DNA of 64,000 nucleotides, from contig NZ_CAKJTI010000013.1 of assembly GCF_917563915.1 (NCBI RefSeq), positions 25,409-89,408 of the forward strand, read 5' to 3'. This document shows, piece after piece, positions 18,485-28,099 of this stretch (position 1 is its first letter; each line of letters starts with the position of its first letter). A program made the position numbers and the translations under genes. The stretch comes from Bacillus rhizoplanae. Lineage in GTDB: Bacteria; Bacillota; Bacilli; Bacillales; Bacillaceae_G. The notes beneath the pieces are model-generated. The model was not told the DNA's origin. It saw only the letters and a list, made by a program, of their open reading frames with translations, and made no database searches.

Positions 18485-19381
18485 ATGGAATTACGGCATT
18501 TACAGTACTTTATTGTTGTAGCAGAAGAGCTTCACTTTGGAAGAGCGGCAGCTCGCTTACAGATGACGCAGCCACCGCTTAGTCAACAAATTCAACAATT
18601 AGAACAAGAAATGGGAGTTACACTATTTTCAAGAACGAAACGAAGAGTAGAGTTAACAGAAGCAGGAGAATTGTTTTTAAAGGAAGTGAAAAAAGCTTTT
18701 ACGCAAATTGAGAAAGCAGTCGAAGTTGCTCAGAGAGCACAAAGAGGAGAGATTGGATCGCTGTCTATTGGTTTTGTTGGTTCAGCAATGTATGATATTT
18801 TGCCGCCAATCGTTCGAGAATATCGAAATAAATTTCCGAATGTATCCGTTGTACTGCATGAATTATCTACACCAGAACAAGTAGATGCACTTCATGATAA
18901 TCGAATTAATGTCGGGATGCTGCGTCCACCTATTACAAGTCAGTTATTACAATTGGAAACAGTTCAACATCTTCCTTGTACACTTTGTTTACCGAAGGCG
19001 CATCGGCTTGCGAATAAACAAGCAATATATATTGAAGACTTGCAAAAAGAATCCTTTGTTTTTATTTCTCGAAATGTTTGGCCAACATTATATGATAATA
19101 TTCTCTCTTTATGCCGAGATGCAGGGTTTAGTCCGCAAATTGTACAAGAGGCGACAGAGTATCAAACAGTGGTCGGACTTGTTGCTGCTGGAATTGGGAT
19201 AACGGTAATACCAGTGTCTGCAAATAATTTATATCAATCAGAAGTTGTATACAAAGAAATATGTGATTCTAATTTTGTTGCGGAACTAGCAGTCGCGTAT
19301 CGAAAAGCAAATATAAATCCAGAATTACAAGAGTTTTTGAAAATAGCGAAAGCAAGAGAAACGAACGGATTTACAAAATGA
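18485..19381 (+). CDS. LysR family transcriptional regulator
   Basis: A 298-residue regulator. The LysR helix-turn-helix is about 2-60 (ELRHLQYFIVVAEELHFGRA, QPPLSQQIQQLE), followed by a periplasmic-binding-like effector domain (about 90-290). It resembles the BenM/CatM-like aromatic-acid group. The start is ATG 18485, seven bases after GGGTG; GTG 18476 is in frame but lacks a site. No obvious target gene is divergent, as is common for LysR; the next gene is a permease on the same strand. Confidence 0.92.
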   Translation: MELRHLQYFIVVAEELHFGRAAARLQMTQPPLSQQIQQLEQEMGVTLFSRTKRRVELTEAGELFLKEVKKAFTQIEKAVEVAQRAQRGEIGSLSIGFVGSAMYDILPPIVREYRNKFPNVSVVLHELSTPEQVDALHDNRINVGMLRPPITSQLLQLETVQHLPCTLCLPKAHRLANKQAIYIEDLQKESFVFISRNVWPTLYDNILSLCRDAGFSPQIVQEATEYQTVVGLVAAGIGITVIPVSANNLYQSEVVYKEICDSNFVAELAVAYRKANINPELQEFLKIAKARETNGFTK

Positions 19382-19497
19382 CGAGAAAAATGACAAAACT
19401 GTAAGAATGTACTGAAGTATGTAAGGAAGTTCGATGTTTTCCTCATTCTTTTTTTATTATAGTAAAAGAGAAGAAAGAATAAGGAGATGTCATATTC

Positions 19498-19551
19498 ATG
19501 ATGATACATATGTTTATAAAAATAAAAAAACGTGGGAGGGAATGTAGATGA
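19498..19551 (+). CDS. 17-codon ORF translationally coupled to the permease
   Basis: ATG 19498 has AAGGAGATG upstream. It encodes 17 residues rich in Lys and Arg, and its TGA overlaps the permease ATG (ATGA). The position is where the BceA-type ATPase gene normally sits and overlaps the permease. It may be a leader peptide or what remains of a deleted ATPase gene. Confidence 0.4.
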   Translation: MMIHMFIKIKKRGRECR

Positions 19552-21449
19552 CATTTTCTCAACTCGCGTTAAAAAATGTTAGTCGAAATATGCGTGCATA
19601 TGCTGCTTATTTTTTTAGTAGTGCATTTTCCGTTATGATTTTCTTTTTATATGCCTTTTTTATTTATCACCCTAACATTGATGGAAGTGAAGGGATTCCA
19701 GGAGCGATTCGCCAAGGAATGCTTGTTGCAGAGTACATCATTTATTTCTTTTCTTTTTTCTTTATTTTTTACTCTGTTAGTTCATTTTTAAAGATGAGGA
19801 ATAAAGAGTTTGGTATTTTTGTTATTCATGGAATTACAAATCGGCAATTAATACGGATGATTTTCTTTGAAAATATGATTGTTGGTATAAGTGCTCTCAT
19901 CAGCGGTATTGTTTTAGGTCTTTTATTTGGGAAGTTATTTTTTCTGTTAGCAAGTACTATGATGGGATTAAAAAGTTTGCCGTTTTATATGCCGTGGAAA
20001 GCAATGAAATTAACAGCTGTTGTATTTTTGGCATTGTTTTTCATTGTTGCTTTTACGACAAGTTTATTTGTGAAAAGTAAAAAAGTAATCGCATTATTAA
20101 AAGGGAATAAAAAACCAAAGCCTGAACCGAAAGCTTCTATTCTATTATCGATCGCAGCAGCAACTTTGATAGCTATTGGATATATGTTATCTATAACAGC
20201 AAAGCCCATGACTGTCGCGATTTTATTACTTCCTGTCGCAACAATTGTAATCATTGGTACGTATTTTTTATATACACAGCTTAGTGTATTTGTGATAAGG
20301 CTTTTAAAGCGATGGAACCATATCTATTGGAAGAAAACGAATTTATTATCTTTTTCTATGTTAGCATACCGTATGAAGGATAATGCACGTATGTTTTTTA
20401 TGGTGACGATTGTCTCGACAGTTGCTTTTTGTGCCATCGGAACTTTCGCGGCTTTTATAGAAACGCAAAAGGGCGAAGCGATGAAGAACGTTCCATTTGC
20501 TTTTAGTTTGATTACATATAATGAACATCAAGGACAGAAAGCGCAATATGAAAAAGAAATTGAAGATACTTTTCAAAAGGAAAAGATTATATATAAAAAA
20601 GTAAGCACACAGTTGAAATTTCAATCTATTTCTAACGATTCGCAGCCAGCTGTAATCATGAATCAGAATGAGTATAATAAGTTTGCAAAGCAGCTTGGAT
20701 ACGAAACTGTGTCATTAACAGGAAATGAAGCTGTTCGCGTTCCTTCTTTTGCAATGGAAAGTCATGTTGTAGATTATTCTAAAGAACCAGATGTAACGTT
20801 GCAAGAAAGTGGAAAACAAATTCACATTTCTTCTATGTTGAAACAGAATATTTTTTCAGGCGGTGTATTTCCTAGCAAGATTTTTGTTGTTTCGAATGAA
20901 ATGGGACAGCAAATTACAGCGGGACAGCAAACAGCGAGTTATACAGCGTATACAGTAAAGAATTGGGAAGGAACGACGCAAGTAGCAGCGCAATTAGAGA
21001 AACAAATAAACCAAAAAGGGCAATATGAATTTTCATCACGCATTACAACTTATAATGATATTAAACAATTGACAAGTGTCATTTTATTTATCGGGTTGTT
21101 TGTCGGAGTTATTTTTTATTTATGTGCCGTTAGCTTTTTATATTTCCGTTTATTTACCGATTTAGAAACAGATAAACAATATTATCAATCACTTTTGAAA
21201 CTAGGGATGGGTGAAGATGAAATGAAACGAATTATAACCGTACAAATGGGAGCATTATTCTTTATTCCGATTCTCATAGCGGTTTTGCATACGAGTGTTG
21301 CTTTAATGACGTTGCAAAAATTATTCGTAACAGAGATTCTTTGTTCCTCACTTATTGTTATTGGGTTATTTTTATTTGTGCACACATGTTACTTTTTACT
21401 ATTAAGAAGACGATACTTTTTACAGTTGAAAAAGCAAATTATGCAATGA
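19548..21449 (+). CDS. FtsX-like ABC permease, BceB type, without its ATPase
   Basis: A 633-residue permease with the BceB layout: helices near 18-160, 200-300 and three at the C-terminal end, with a large extracellular domain (about 300-520). Its N-terminus is TFSQLALKNVSRNMRAYAAY. Relatives act with a BceA ATPase and a BceS kinase in peptide-antibiotic sensing and detoxification. Here no ATPase, kinase or response regulator gene is adjacent. It may borrow an ATPase from elsewhere or be an evolutionary remnant. The ribosome binding site is GGGAGGG. Confidence 0.85.
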   Translation: MTFSQLALKNVSRNMRAYAAYFFSSAFSVMIFFLYAFFIYHPNIDGSEGIPGAIRQGMLVAEYIIYFFSFFFIFYSVSSFLKMRNKEFGIFVIHGITNRQLIRMIFFENMIVGISALISGIVLGLLFGKLFFLLASTMMGLKSLPFYMPWKAMKLTAVVFLALFFIVAFTTSLFVKSKKVIALLKGNKKPKPEPKASILLSIAAATLIAIGYMLSITAKPMTVAILLLPVATIVIIGTYFLYTQLSVFVIRLLKRWNHIYWKKTNLLSFSMLAYRMKDNARMFFMVTIVSTVAFCAIGTFAAFIETQKGEAMKNVPFAFSLITYNEHQGQKAQYEKEIEDTFQKEKIIYKKVSTQLKFQSISNDSQPAVIMNQNEYNKFAKQLGYETVSLTGNEAVRVPSFAMESHVVDYSKEPDVTLQESGKQIHISSMLKQNIFSGGVFPSKIFVVSNEMGQQITAGQQTASYTAYTVKNWEGTTQVAAQLEKQINQKGQYEFSSRITTYNDIKQLTSVILFIGLFVGVIFYLCAVSFLYFRLFTDLETDKQYYQSLLKLGMGEDEMKRIITVQMGALFFIPILIAVLHTSVALMTLQKLFVTEILCSSLIVIGLFLFVHTCYFLLLRRRYFLQLKKQIMQ

Positions 21450-21485
21450 AAACGGCGATGTTACTTTGTAACATCGCTGTTTTTA
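21448..21485. terminator. Bidirectional terminator, permease versus lipoprotein
   Basis: Stem GCGATGTTAC / GTAACATCGC with a 3-nt loop, flanked by AAAA and TTTTT. Confidence 0.9.
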
Positions 21486-22069
21486 ACTTCAATACAATAT
21501 GTATATACGTGTTCATTTTCTTTGATAAGACGTTGTATAGAACGATCATCTTCAAGAGAAGTTGCAGATCCTTCTATTTTATTTGTGTTAAAAATCCATG
21601 CCCCAAGAATAATCTTTTCGTTGTACTTTATTGTTTTTCCTTCACGAATCGATGTGTAAGTAGATACATTCCCTTCAGGAAATATGTCCTCAAAGAATTT
21701 ATACGAGCCTCCAGAAATATTCATAAACCATTGCTGAACTTCACGTGTACCGTTCTCGTATTGAAATGTTTGCTGCCCGAAAGAAAGTTTTATTTTTTCT
21801 TTTTCAAAATGAGATGAAGAAAGTCCGCCGATTTCTTTTACTTTTGTTCCGTCTTTATAATACTCAATGGTTGTACGAATTTCGTCTTGTTTGTTTGGAA
21901 GGGTGGCTTCATAGATATACATGTTTCCTTGTTGAATGGGGGATAAGTGTAATATTTGCTCTTCTTGTTTTGTTAATTTGTACGGCTTAACAAATGGGTG
22001 CGTATGATTTGTACAACCGCTAATAAGAAGTATCAGCAGCATGGAAAGAAGAAAGAATCTTTTTTTCAT
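21461..22069 (-). CDS. Hypothetical lipoprotein
   Basis: A 202-residue protein with a clear lipoprotein signal (KKRFFLLSMLLILLISGC, lipobox LISGC with Cys at 19). The mature part has no recognised domain and mixes beta-rich segments. It probably sits on the outer face of the membrane. It lies between an intact and a broken BceB-like permease, which suggests an old antimicrobial-peptide module, but no direct link is shown. Confidence 0.8.
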   Translation of the reverse strand: MKKRFFLLSMLLILLISGCTNHTHPFVKPYKLTKQEEQILHLSPIQQGNMYIYEATLPNKQDEIRTTIEYYKDGTKVKEIGGLSSSHFEKEKIKLSFGQQTFQYENGTREVQQWFMNISGGSYKFFEDIFPEGNVSTYTSIREGKTIKYNEKIILGAWIFNTNKIEGSATSLEDDRSIQRLIKENEHVYTYCIEVKNSDVTK

Positions 22070-22288
22070 GTCATCACCTCAACTTAATATATTATACGCA
22101 CTGTTAAATATTTCCTTCAAATAGATGATAGAGGTGTTGCAATTATTAATACATATATCGAATAAATATATGTATTTTTCAATCTAAGTCTTAAGGCTTA
22201 GGGATAATTCCTATTGGAGTTCGATGCAAAGGTATATATCATTTTATATACAAATTTGTGGTATAGGAAGTTGTACGGAGGAGTTGTT

Positions 22289-22863
22289 ATGTCGTTATTT
22301 CAATTAGCAAGGAAAAATATACAGGCACATGCGGCAGAACGATTACTACATTTTGTTTTATAGCTTGTAGTGTAATTGTATATTTTCTCTTATTATCCAT
22401 TCAATATAATGAAGCTGTTGTAGGGACAATAAAGCATAAATCATTATTAATGAATTCTTTATATTATGGATCAACAATAACCTTCAGTTTTTCATGTCTT
22501 TTCATATTGTATGTACATGCTCGTTTTATAAAAAAGCATCAAAAAGAATTTCAATCGTATCGATTAACTGGTATGAAGCGAAGGCAACTAAGTCTTATAT
22601 TGTGCTATGAGCAACTTATGATAGGGGGAGGGGCACTTGTTTTTGGACTTCTTCATGGTATGTTATTTTTAAAATTATTTACTGTTATTATTCTAAGAGT
22701 AACGGGTTGTTATGGAATAAGTAGTGCACCGATTACAATATATGGCCTTTTGTATACAGCTATTTTATTTATTATTATGATTTTACTGACGGTGGGGCAA
22801 TGTTATCGATGTGTGTATCAGTTGACTGTTGTAGATTCATATAACGTGAATGACAAAGTATGA
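22289..22863 (+). pseudogene. Frameshifted and truncated BceB-like permease fragment
   Basis: ATG 22289 (GGAGGAG upstream) opens SLFQLARKNIQAHAA, like the N-terminus of the 19548 permease, but stops at TAG 22361. From about 22336 the reading continues in another frame (RTITTFCFIACSVIVYFLL ...) to 22863. Only about 190 of some 630 residues remain: membrane helices near the N-terminus with YRLTGMKRRQL. So there is one frameshift plus loss of the C-terminal two-thirds. Confidence 0.8.
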
Positions 22864-22892
22864 ATGCTTTATATGTAAAACATGGCATAAAA

Positions 22893-22928
22893 TGAAAACC
22901 GGGCTTCCTAGAGAAGTCCGGTTTTTTT
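22893..22928. terminator. Terminator of the EamA gene
   Basis: Stem AAAACCGG-CTTC / GAAG-CCGGTTTT with T- and A-runs on both sides. Confidence 0.88.
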
Positions 22929-23835
22929 ATGCTGCCACTTTTTTATGTGTATGCTGCCTTGTGGATCGTCCACGTATTTTATATGCAATTTGAGGAATTG
23001 TAATTCCGACAAGGATAAGTGCAACACCAAGCCATTGTGACGGCACTACAGCTTCTTTTAAGAAAAGCACGGACATAATTGTTGTAACTGGTAGTTCAGC
23101 GGCGCCTAAAATTGTCGCTAAACCAGAGCCGATTTTTGGAATTCCGATTGTAAATGTAATGGTGGGAATCACGATACTAAATGTTCCTAATGCTAACCCG
23201 TATTTCCATAATCCGTTTGTAAGTGCACCATTGTATATAAACGTTGGTGGGAAAGCAATCATTACTAATGTTAATGCGCCTGCCATAAGCAATACGCCGC
23301 GAGGTAATGATGGAACTTCTACTGCCACTCTTCCGCTCACGAAAATATAAAAAGCAAATGCAATTGCCGCTAATAATCCGAATAAGATACCTTTCATATC
23401 AAAGCTTCCTGCTGATTGTTCGAGTAATCCGCTTGAAAGAAACGTTCCAGTTATTAAGAAAAGTACAGAAATCATTTTCTCTCTAGAAGGGAGTGTTTTT
23501 GTTGCGACTGCTTCAATAATAATTCCAATCCAAACGAATTGAAATAGTAAAACAATAGCGATAGAAGCTGGTACAGTTTGTAATGAACCGTAATAAAAAA
23601 TACCTGTTAAGCTGGCTGATGTGCCTGCTATAAATAAAATAATCATTTGCTTCAATGGTACACGATGCCTAGAGATTAATAATGTAATCGCAAGTAAAAT
23701 GAGCCATCCGAACAAATATTGACTTCCGATTACTTCTCCTAGCGTAAATCCTTCACTGTACGCAAATTTAACAAAGATTGCTAAAATACCGTAACTGCAT
23801 GCTCCTAATAAAACGAGTAATGAATAACGAAGCAC
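22927..23835 (-). CDS. EamA / DMT family transporter
   Basis: About 302 residues with ten membrane helices in two EamA repeats (SYGILAIFVKFAYSEGFTLG in the first; SGLATILGAAELPVTTIMS in the second). The start is taken as GTG 23835, eight bases after GGAGG; a TTG at 23850 would include the ribosome binding site. The family exports amino acids or other metabolites; substrate unknown. Confidence 0.9.
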   Translation of the reverse strand: MLRYSLLVLLGACSYGILAIFVKFAYSEGFTLGEVIGSQYLFGWLILLAITLLISRHRVPLKQMIILFIAGTSASLTGIFYYGSLQTVPASIAIVLLFQFVWIGIIIEAVATKTLPSREKMISVLFLITGTFLSSGLLEQSAGSFDMKGILFGLLAAIAFAFYIFVSGRVAVEVPSLPRGVLLMAGALTLVMIAFPPTFIYNGALTNGLWKYGLALGTFSIVIPTITFTIGIPKIGSGLATILGAAELPVTTIMSVLFLKEAVVPSQWLGVALILVGITIPQIAYKIRGRSTRQHTHKKVAA

Positions 23836-24354
23836 CCTATATTCCTCCAATCTATTTTATTAGTAACTATGTTCCAAAACGAACAAATATAGCTAGATGG
23901 AAGTATACAAAATTAAAAATGTAGGGTCAACTGAAAGAAAAGTTTGACATTTTATAGAATAATAATAAAAGTATGATATTTATGCATAATGATGAAAAAA
24001 AGGGGATATATTGCTTAAGAATATAAGAGGAATATGAATATAATTTTCATTGTAAAAAAATATTTTATAATAATAAATGAAGTGAAATATATAAATCCAA
24101 ATTAAAGAAACGACCTAAAAATCTCTTTCTTTTTAGGTGGGCGAGAGCATCTAATGCATAGTAGCGAAAAGCGAAGAAGATAGGTGGGGGATGAAGCCAC
24201 CCACTGATGGAAGTTTCACTTTAATAAACAAAGCAAATATCAATATTACGAATAGAATTTTACGATATTCATAGTGATAATAGTAAGTTCATGAATTTTT
24301 CATGGTATTCGCTGTGAATTTTGCTACAATAAATGAGAAGAGAGGAGGCGGAAT
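23836..24354. other. Gene-free stretch upstream of ccdA
   Basis: Apart from the degenerate bcr1 at 24113-24224 and the promoter regions of the flanking genes, no ORF with a ribosome binding site and no RNA gene is recognised. It is strongly AT-rich. Confidence 0.6.
24113..24224 (+). repeat. Degenerate bcr1 repeat
   Basis: The right half matches bcr1 well: GCGAAGAAGATAGGTGGGGG (24171-24190), CCCACTGATGGAAG and TTTCACTTTA at the end. The left half is divergent, with only an ACCT ... AGGTGGG stem. The right flank is TTTAA instead of TTTAT. GATAGGTGGGGGATGAA is identical to the left end of the TnpB element. Confidence 0.7.
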
Positions 24355-25062
24355 ATGCAAGACATTAATATCTTTTTAGCGTTTGGGGCAGGTTTTTTAT
24401 CATTTATTTCTCCATGTTGTTTACCGCTCTATCCAGCATTTTTATCGTACATAACAGGGATGTCTATTTCTGATTTAAAAGAGGAGAATGCCATGCTTCG
24501 TAAACGGAGTATGTTGCATACAGCATTTTTCTTAATTGGGTTTTCGATCATTTTTATTGCAATCGGTTTTGGAACAAGCTTTGTAGGGACATTTTTTGTA
24601 GATTATCAAAATCTAATTCGCCAATTAGGAGCTATTTTTATTGTTGTTTTCGGTCTCATTATAACAGGAGTGTTTAAACCAACATTCTTAATGCAAGATA
24701 AAAAAATTACATTTAAAAGTAGACCGAGTGGTTACTTTGGCTCTACTTTAATTGGAATCGCATTTGCTGCGGGATGGACACCTTGTACAGGACCGATTTT
24801 AGTGTCAGTTATTGCACTTGCTGCGACAAATCCACAATCAGCGATGTTATATATGATTGCTTACATACTTGGTTTTGCAATTCCATTCTTTATTTTGTCG
24901 TTCTTTATTACAAAAATGACTTGGATTAAAAAGCATAGTGCATCGTTCGTTAAAATTGGCGGTTATATTATGATTGCAATGGGTGTATTACTTTATTTTA
25001 ATGGTCTTACAAAAATTACAATATTCTTTTCGAATTTATTTGGCGGATTTAAAGGATTTTAG
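24355..25062 (+). CDS. ccdA: Cytochrome c biogenesis protein CcdA
   Basis: A 235-residue membrane protein of the DsbD/CcdA family with six helices. [14 protein letters not shown] and GWTPCTGPI hold the conserved redox Cys residues. It carries reducing equivalents across the membrane for cytochrome c maturation and for spore-cortex thiol proteins. It is followed by ccdC as in B. subtilis, but the CheY-like yneI gene found between them there is absent. The ribosome binding site is GAGGAGGCGG. Confidence 0.96.
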   Translation: MQDINIFLAFGAGFLSFISPCCLPLYPAFLSYITGMSISDLKEENAMLRKRSMLHTAFFLIGFSIIFIAIGFGTSFVGTFFVDYQNLIRQLGAIFIVVFGLIITGVFKPTFLMQDKKITFKSRPSGYFGSTLIGIAFAAGWTPCTGPILVSVIALAATNPQSAMLYMIAYILGFAIPFFILSFFITKMTWIKKHSASFVKIGGYIMIAMGVLLYFNGLTKITIFFSNLFGGFKGF

Positions 25063-25142
25063 TTTTTTTTATAGAAAAATTGGCAATACTAAAAGAAAAG
25101 CATATACTGAGACTATATTTCCGGAATAAAGGGTGAGTACGA

Positions 25143-25649
25143 ATGAATTTAGCTCTTTTATCAAGTATTATGGCGGTTTGTATGGCTGTCGGAGTCATGT
25201 TTATTCGTTTGAAAGCGGCAAAGAAACCAGCTACTTTGAAAAAAATTGTACTTCCACCAATCTTTATGAGTACGGGAGCAACTATGTATCTTCTCCCTCA
25301 ATTTCGTCTAACAGCACCAGAAATATTAGAAGCAATTGCTGTAGGGTTAATTTTTTCTATTTTTCTGATTAAAACGTCAAAATTTGAAATACGTGAACAA
25401 GAGATTTATTTGAAACGCTCTAAAGCGTTTGTCTTTATTTTAATCGGTTTACTTGTTGTTCGCATTGCGTTTAAATCGTATTTAAGTCAGACAGTTGATG
25501 TAGGACAATTAAGTGGAATGTTTTTCTTACTTGCGTTTGCGATGATTGTATCATGGCGCGTTGCAATGTATCGCGCATTTACGAAATTGCAAAAGGAAAT
25601 GGAAAAACAAGCTGATTTTTATAATGAAAAAGATATAAAATTAACGTAA
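25143..25649 (+). CDS. ccdC: CcdC-like membrane protein (YneJ)
   Basis: A 168-residue protein with about five membrane helices and a basic cytoplasmic loop (KTSKFEIREQEIYLKRSKAF). Position after ccdA and size match B. subtilis CcdC/YneJ, a DUF1453-type protein. Its exact contribution to cytochrome c assembly is unclear. Site AAAGGGTGAG, ATG 25143. Confidence 0.88.
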   Translation: MNLALLSSIMAVCMAVGVMFIRLKAAKKPATLKKIVLPPIFMSTGATMYLLPQFRLTAPEILEAIAVGLIFSIFLIKTSKFEIREQEIYLKRSKAFVFILIGLLVVRIAFKSYLSQTVDVGQLSGMFFLLAFAMIVSWRVAMYRAFTKLQKEMEKQADFYNEKDIKLT

Positions 25650-25676
25650 AAACCTCAAGAATTCTTGAGGTTTTTT
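25648..25676. terminator. Bidirectional terminator between ccdC and yneK
   Basis: Perfect palindrome AAAACCTCAAGAATTCTTGA-GGTTTT; serves both converging genes. Confidence 0.92.
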
Positions 25677-26109
25677 ATTTGGCCAGTAACGATTGATAAC
25701 GGGAGTAGTCAATTTGCTTTTCTCTTAATTTTTTTATTAAAAATTTATGATCCCGTTTTGGAGTTGCTAAAATATATCCTTTAATGATTAAATCTTCTGT
25801 TATTTGTGATGCTTGTTCTTCTATAGCGAGTGCACCAATTTTACCAGCAATTTTAGACCGAGCGACGTCGCGGAATAGTTCTGGAACAGGGCTGACAAGT
25901 TCTTCTAATAAAGCTTTTTGCTCAGCTTCCCATAAATGTCTCGTTTCATCGATATAATGTTGTTCCCAATCTAAAATGGACATTCCATCTTCTTTTGGTA
26001 GTCGTTTTAGGAATTTTCGGAACATAAAATAGCCACCAATGGACATAAGTCCTAGTAAAATAACTGTCCATATGACAATAAACCAACTGAACCATCCTTC
26101 AAGCAACAT
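25675..26109 (-). CDS. yneK: YneK / DUF2621 protein
   Basis: A 144-residue protein with one N-terminal membrane helix (about 8-29) and a cytosolic helical domain (MSILDWEQHYIDETRHLWEA, KIGALAIEEQASQITEDLI). This matches B. subtilis YneK in place and layout (DUF2621). Site GGGGGAA. The function is unknown. Confidence 0.88.
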   Translation of the reverse strand: MLLEGWFSWFIVIWTVILLGLMSIGGYFMFRKFLKRLPKEDGMSILDWEQHYIDETRHLWEAEQKALLEELVSPVPELFRDVARSKIAGKIGALAIEEQASQITEDLIIKGYILATPKRDHKFLIKKLREKQIDYSRYQSLLAK

Positions 26110-26180
26110 AATTCCCCCTTTATGTTATTAGAAACCGATTCTTTTATGCTTATTATAAGCAGTGAGATTCATAGAAAGCA

Positions 26181-26210
26181 AGAAAGCTTGACCTATTGGC
26201 CAAGCTTTCT
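26181..26210 (-). terminator. Terminator of the 26210-26509 gene
   Basis: Stem AGAAAGCTTG / CAAGCTTTCT with inner GGCC-type pairing, just past the stop codon on the minus strand. Confidence 0.75.
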
Positions 26211-26509
26211 TATACAAAGTATAATTGTTCAATTCGGAATGTTTCTGTATCATCTTCAAAATATTCGATGATTAGCGTGCCAACTTTGCGATTTTTATCC
26301 TCTGTAGTGAAAATAGAATAAGAAGTAAAGCGTGCTGCTGATAAGCCGCTAATATGTGTAGGGAGGGCAATATATTCGTTGTTTTGAAAGAAAGTCATAA
26401 GTTCAATGTCTTCAAACTGCTTGCGATTTTCAACCGCTGCTCCAGTATAACGCTTTTGCAATTGTTTCAATGTTTCGTTCCATGATCGTACCTTTGTGTC
26501 GTATACCAT
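26210..26509 (-). CDS. Hypothetical protein, 99 residues
   Basis: Site AAGGAGC, ATG start. The sequence is soluble, with mixed helix and strand: WNETLKQLQKRYTGAAVENR at the N-terminus and a beta-rich TLIIEYFEDDTETFRIEQLYFV at the end. I do not recognise a domain. It has its own terminator and good codon use, so it is a likely real gene. Confidence 0.75.
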   Translation of the reverse strand: MVYDTKVRSWNETLKQLQKRYTGAAVENRKQFEDIELMTFFQNNEYIALPTHISGLSAARFTSYSIFTTEDKNRKVGTLIIEYFEDDTETFRIEQLYFV

Positions 26510-26597
26510 TGTTCAAGCTCCTTACTGTATGTAGTAAAAAGAACATATGTTCCTGTATAGTATACTCCTTTTAAAAGAAAAGGAAAAGCAAAAAATA

Positions 26598-26625
26598 ATG
26601 TAAGCTTGGTTTTTTAAGCTTACAT
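26598..26625. repeat. Perfect 10-bp inverted repeat
   Basis: ATGTAAGCTT and AAGCTTACAT enclose 8 nt (GGTTTTTT). It lies between divergent genes, so it is more likely an operator or degenerate terminator than an active terminator. Confidence 0.6.
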
Positions 26626-26766
26626 AACGGAAAAATACGTTCAATTTAATCTCTGTTTTTTATTATAAGACAGATAGAAAAAGGAAACAAGGTGAGAAGT
26701 ATCTTGCTTATAATTTCGAAAATTCCATATAATTGATGGAGAAGATTTTTTGTAGGGAGGAAAATT

Positions 26767-27459
26767 ATGAAAACGATTGGGCTTATTGGTGGAATGAGCT
26801 GGGAATCAACTGTAGAGTATTATCGAGTTATTAACGAAGAAATAAAAAACAAATTAGGAGGGTTACATTCAGCAAAGTGCCTTTTATATAGCGTTGACTT
26901 TGAAGAAATTGAACGTTATCAATCAGAGGATAACTGGAAACAAGCAGGTGAAGTGCTGGGGGAAGCTGCACTTTCATTAGAAAAAGGTGGAGCTGATTTC
27001 ATTATTATATGCACAAATACGATGCACAAAGTTGTAGATGACGTAAAAGAAAAAATCAATATTCCTATTTTACATATTGCCGATGCTACAGCTAATCAAG
27101 TAAAAAAGAAAGGAATTAGCATGGTAGGTTTACTTGGAACAAAATATACAATGGAGCAAGAATTTTATAAATCTAGATTAGAATCAAACGGTATAAAGGT
27201 GATAGTTCCAAATGAAAATGATAGGGAAATTGTAAATAAAGTGATTTATGAAGAATTATGCTTAGGAAAAGTGTGTCAAAAATCAAGAGACTACTACAAA
27301 AAGGTAATTGAACGCTTAGTTGATAACGGAGCTGAAGGAATAATATTAGGTTGTACAGAGATTGGATTATTAGTAAAACCAGAGGATTCTAGAGTTCCAT
27401 TATTTGATACGACTTTCATACATGCTGTTGAAGCTGTTAATAAATCTTTAGAAGATTGA
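26767..27459 (+). CDS. Aspartate/glutamate racemase family protein
   Basis: A 230-residue enzyme with IGLIGGMSWESTVEYYRVIN at the start. The two catalytic Cys lie in CTNTMHK (about 83) and GCTEIG (about 194). The family interconverts L- and D-amino acids without cofactor. The aspartate racemase branch is most likely from GGMSWEST. Site GGGAGG. It is followed after 37 bp by a DJ-1/PfpI gene, possibly co-transcribed. Confidence 0.92.
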   Translation: MKTIGLIGGMSWESTVEYYRVINEEIKNKLGGLHSAKCLLYSVDFEEIERYQSEDNWKQAGEVLGEAALSLEKGGADFIIICTNTMHKVVDDVKEKINIPILHIADATANQVKKKGISMVGLLGTKYTMEQEFYKSRLESNGIKVIVPNENDREIVNKVIYEELCLGKVCQKSRDYYKKVIERLVDNGAEGIILGCTEIGLLVKPEDSRVPLFDTTFIHAVEAVNKSLED

Positions 27460-27496
27460 GGGAATCCAACTTTAATGAAAAAGGGCGTTGGGGATT

Positions 27497-28060
27497 ATGA
27501 AAAAAATATTAGTCTTGATTTATCCCACTTTTGCGGAATTTGAAATTACAGTTGCTACTGCCGCTTTGAAAGACTCTTATGTAGTTGAAACAGTTGGATT
27601 AACAAAAGGGATTGTTGTAAGTGAAACAGGATTACAGGTGAAACCACATTATGAATTAAGTGAGATATGTATAGATGATTATGAAGGGATTATTATTCCT
27701 GGTGGCGATGTAGTGCATGTAAAAGATTCAGAAGTATTATTTGAACTTATACGGCAAATGTATAAGGCAAAGAAAATGATTGCTGCGATATGTGCAGGAC
27801 CATTCGTGTTGGCTGCATCAGGTATTCTACAACATGTGCCGTATACGGTCACATTGGATTATAAGCAATTAGATTGTTTCTCTAAGGAACATTTTATATA
27901 TAAAGAGGTAGTTCGTCATCAAAATATAATTACAGCGCAAGGACACGCATTTGTAGAATTTGGACTTGCCATAGCTGAATATTGTAAGGTACATACAGAA
28001 CATAAAAATGATTTTTATTGCGGGAAAAGAAATATAGTGATGGAAAATGTTCTGAAATAA
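27497..28060 (+). CDS. DJ-1/PfpI family protein
   Basis: A 187-residue protein. ILVLIYPTFAEFEITVA, IIIPGG and the nucleophile elbow AAICAGPFVLAASG (Cys about 98) mark the class I glutamine-amidotransferase-like DJ-1/PfpI fold. The activity may be chaperone, protease or hydratase; not resolvable. The start is ATG 27497; the TTG at 27488 is in frame but lacks spacing to a site. Confidence 0.88.
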   Translation: MKKILVLIYPTFAEFEITVATAALKDSYVVETVGLTKGIVVSETGLQVKPHYELSEICIDDYEGIIIPGGDVVHVKDSEVLFELIRQMYKAKKMIAAICAGPFVLAASGILQHVPYTVTLDYKQLDCFSKEHFIYKEVVRHQNIITAQGHAFVEFGLAIAEYCKVHTEHKNDFYCGKRNIVMENVLK

Positions 28061-28099
28061 TCATAGATTGATAAAAAAAGAATATTTTTTTTAAAACCA

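Noticed and set aside
22182-22215. CTAAGTCTTAAGGCTTAG near-palindrome
   Set aside because: Imperfect, no T-run, no repeat elsewhere in the window; likely chance in AT-rich DNA.
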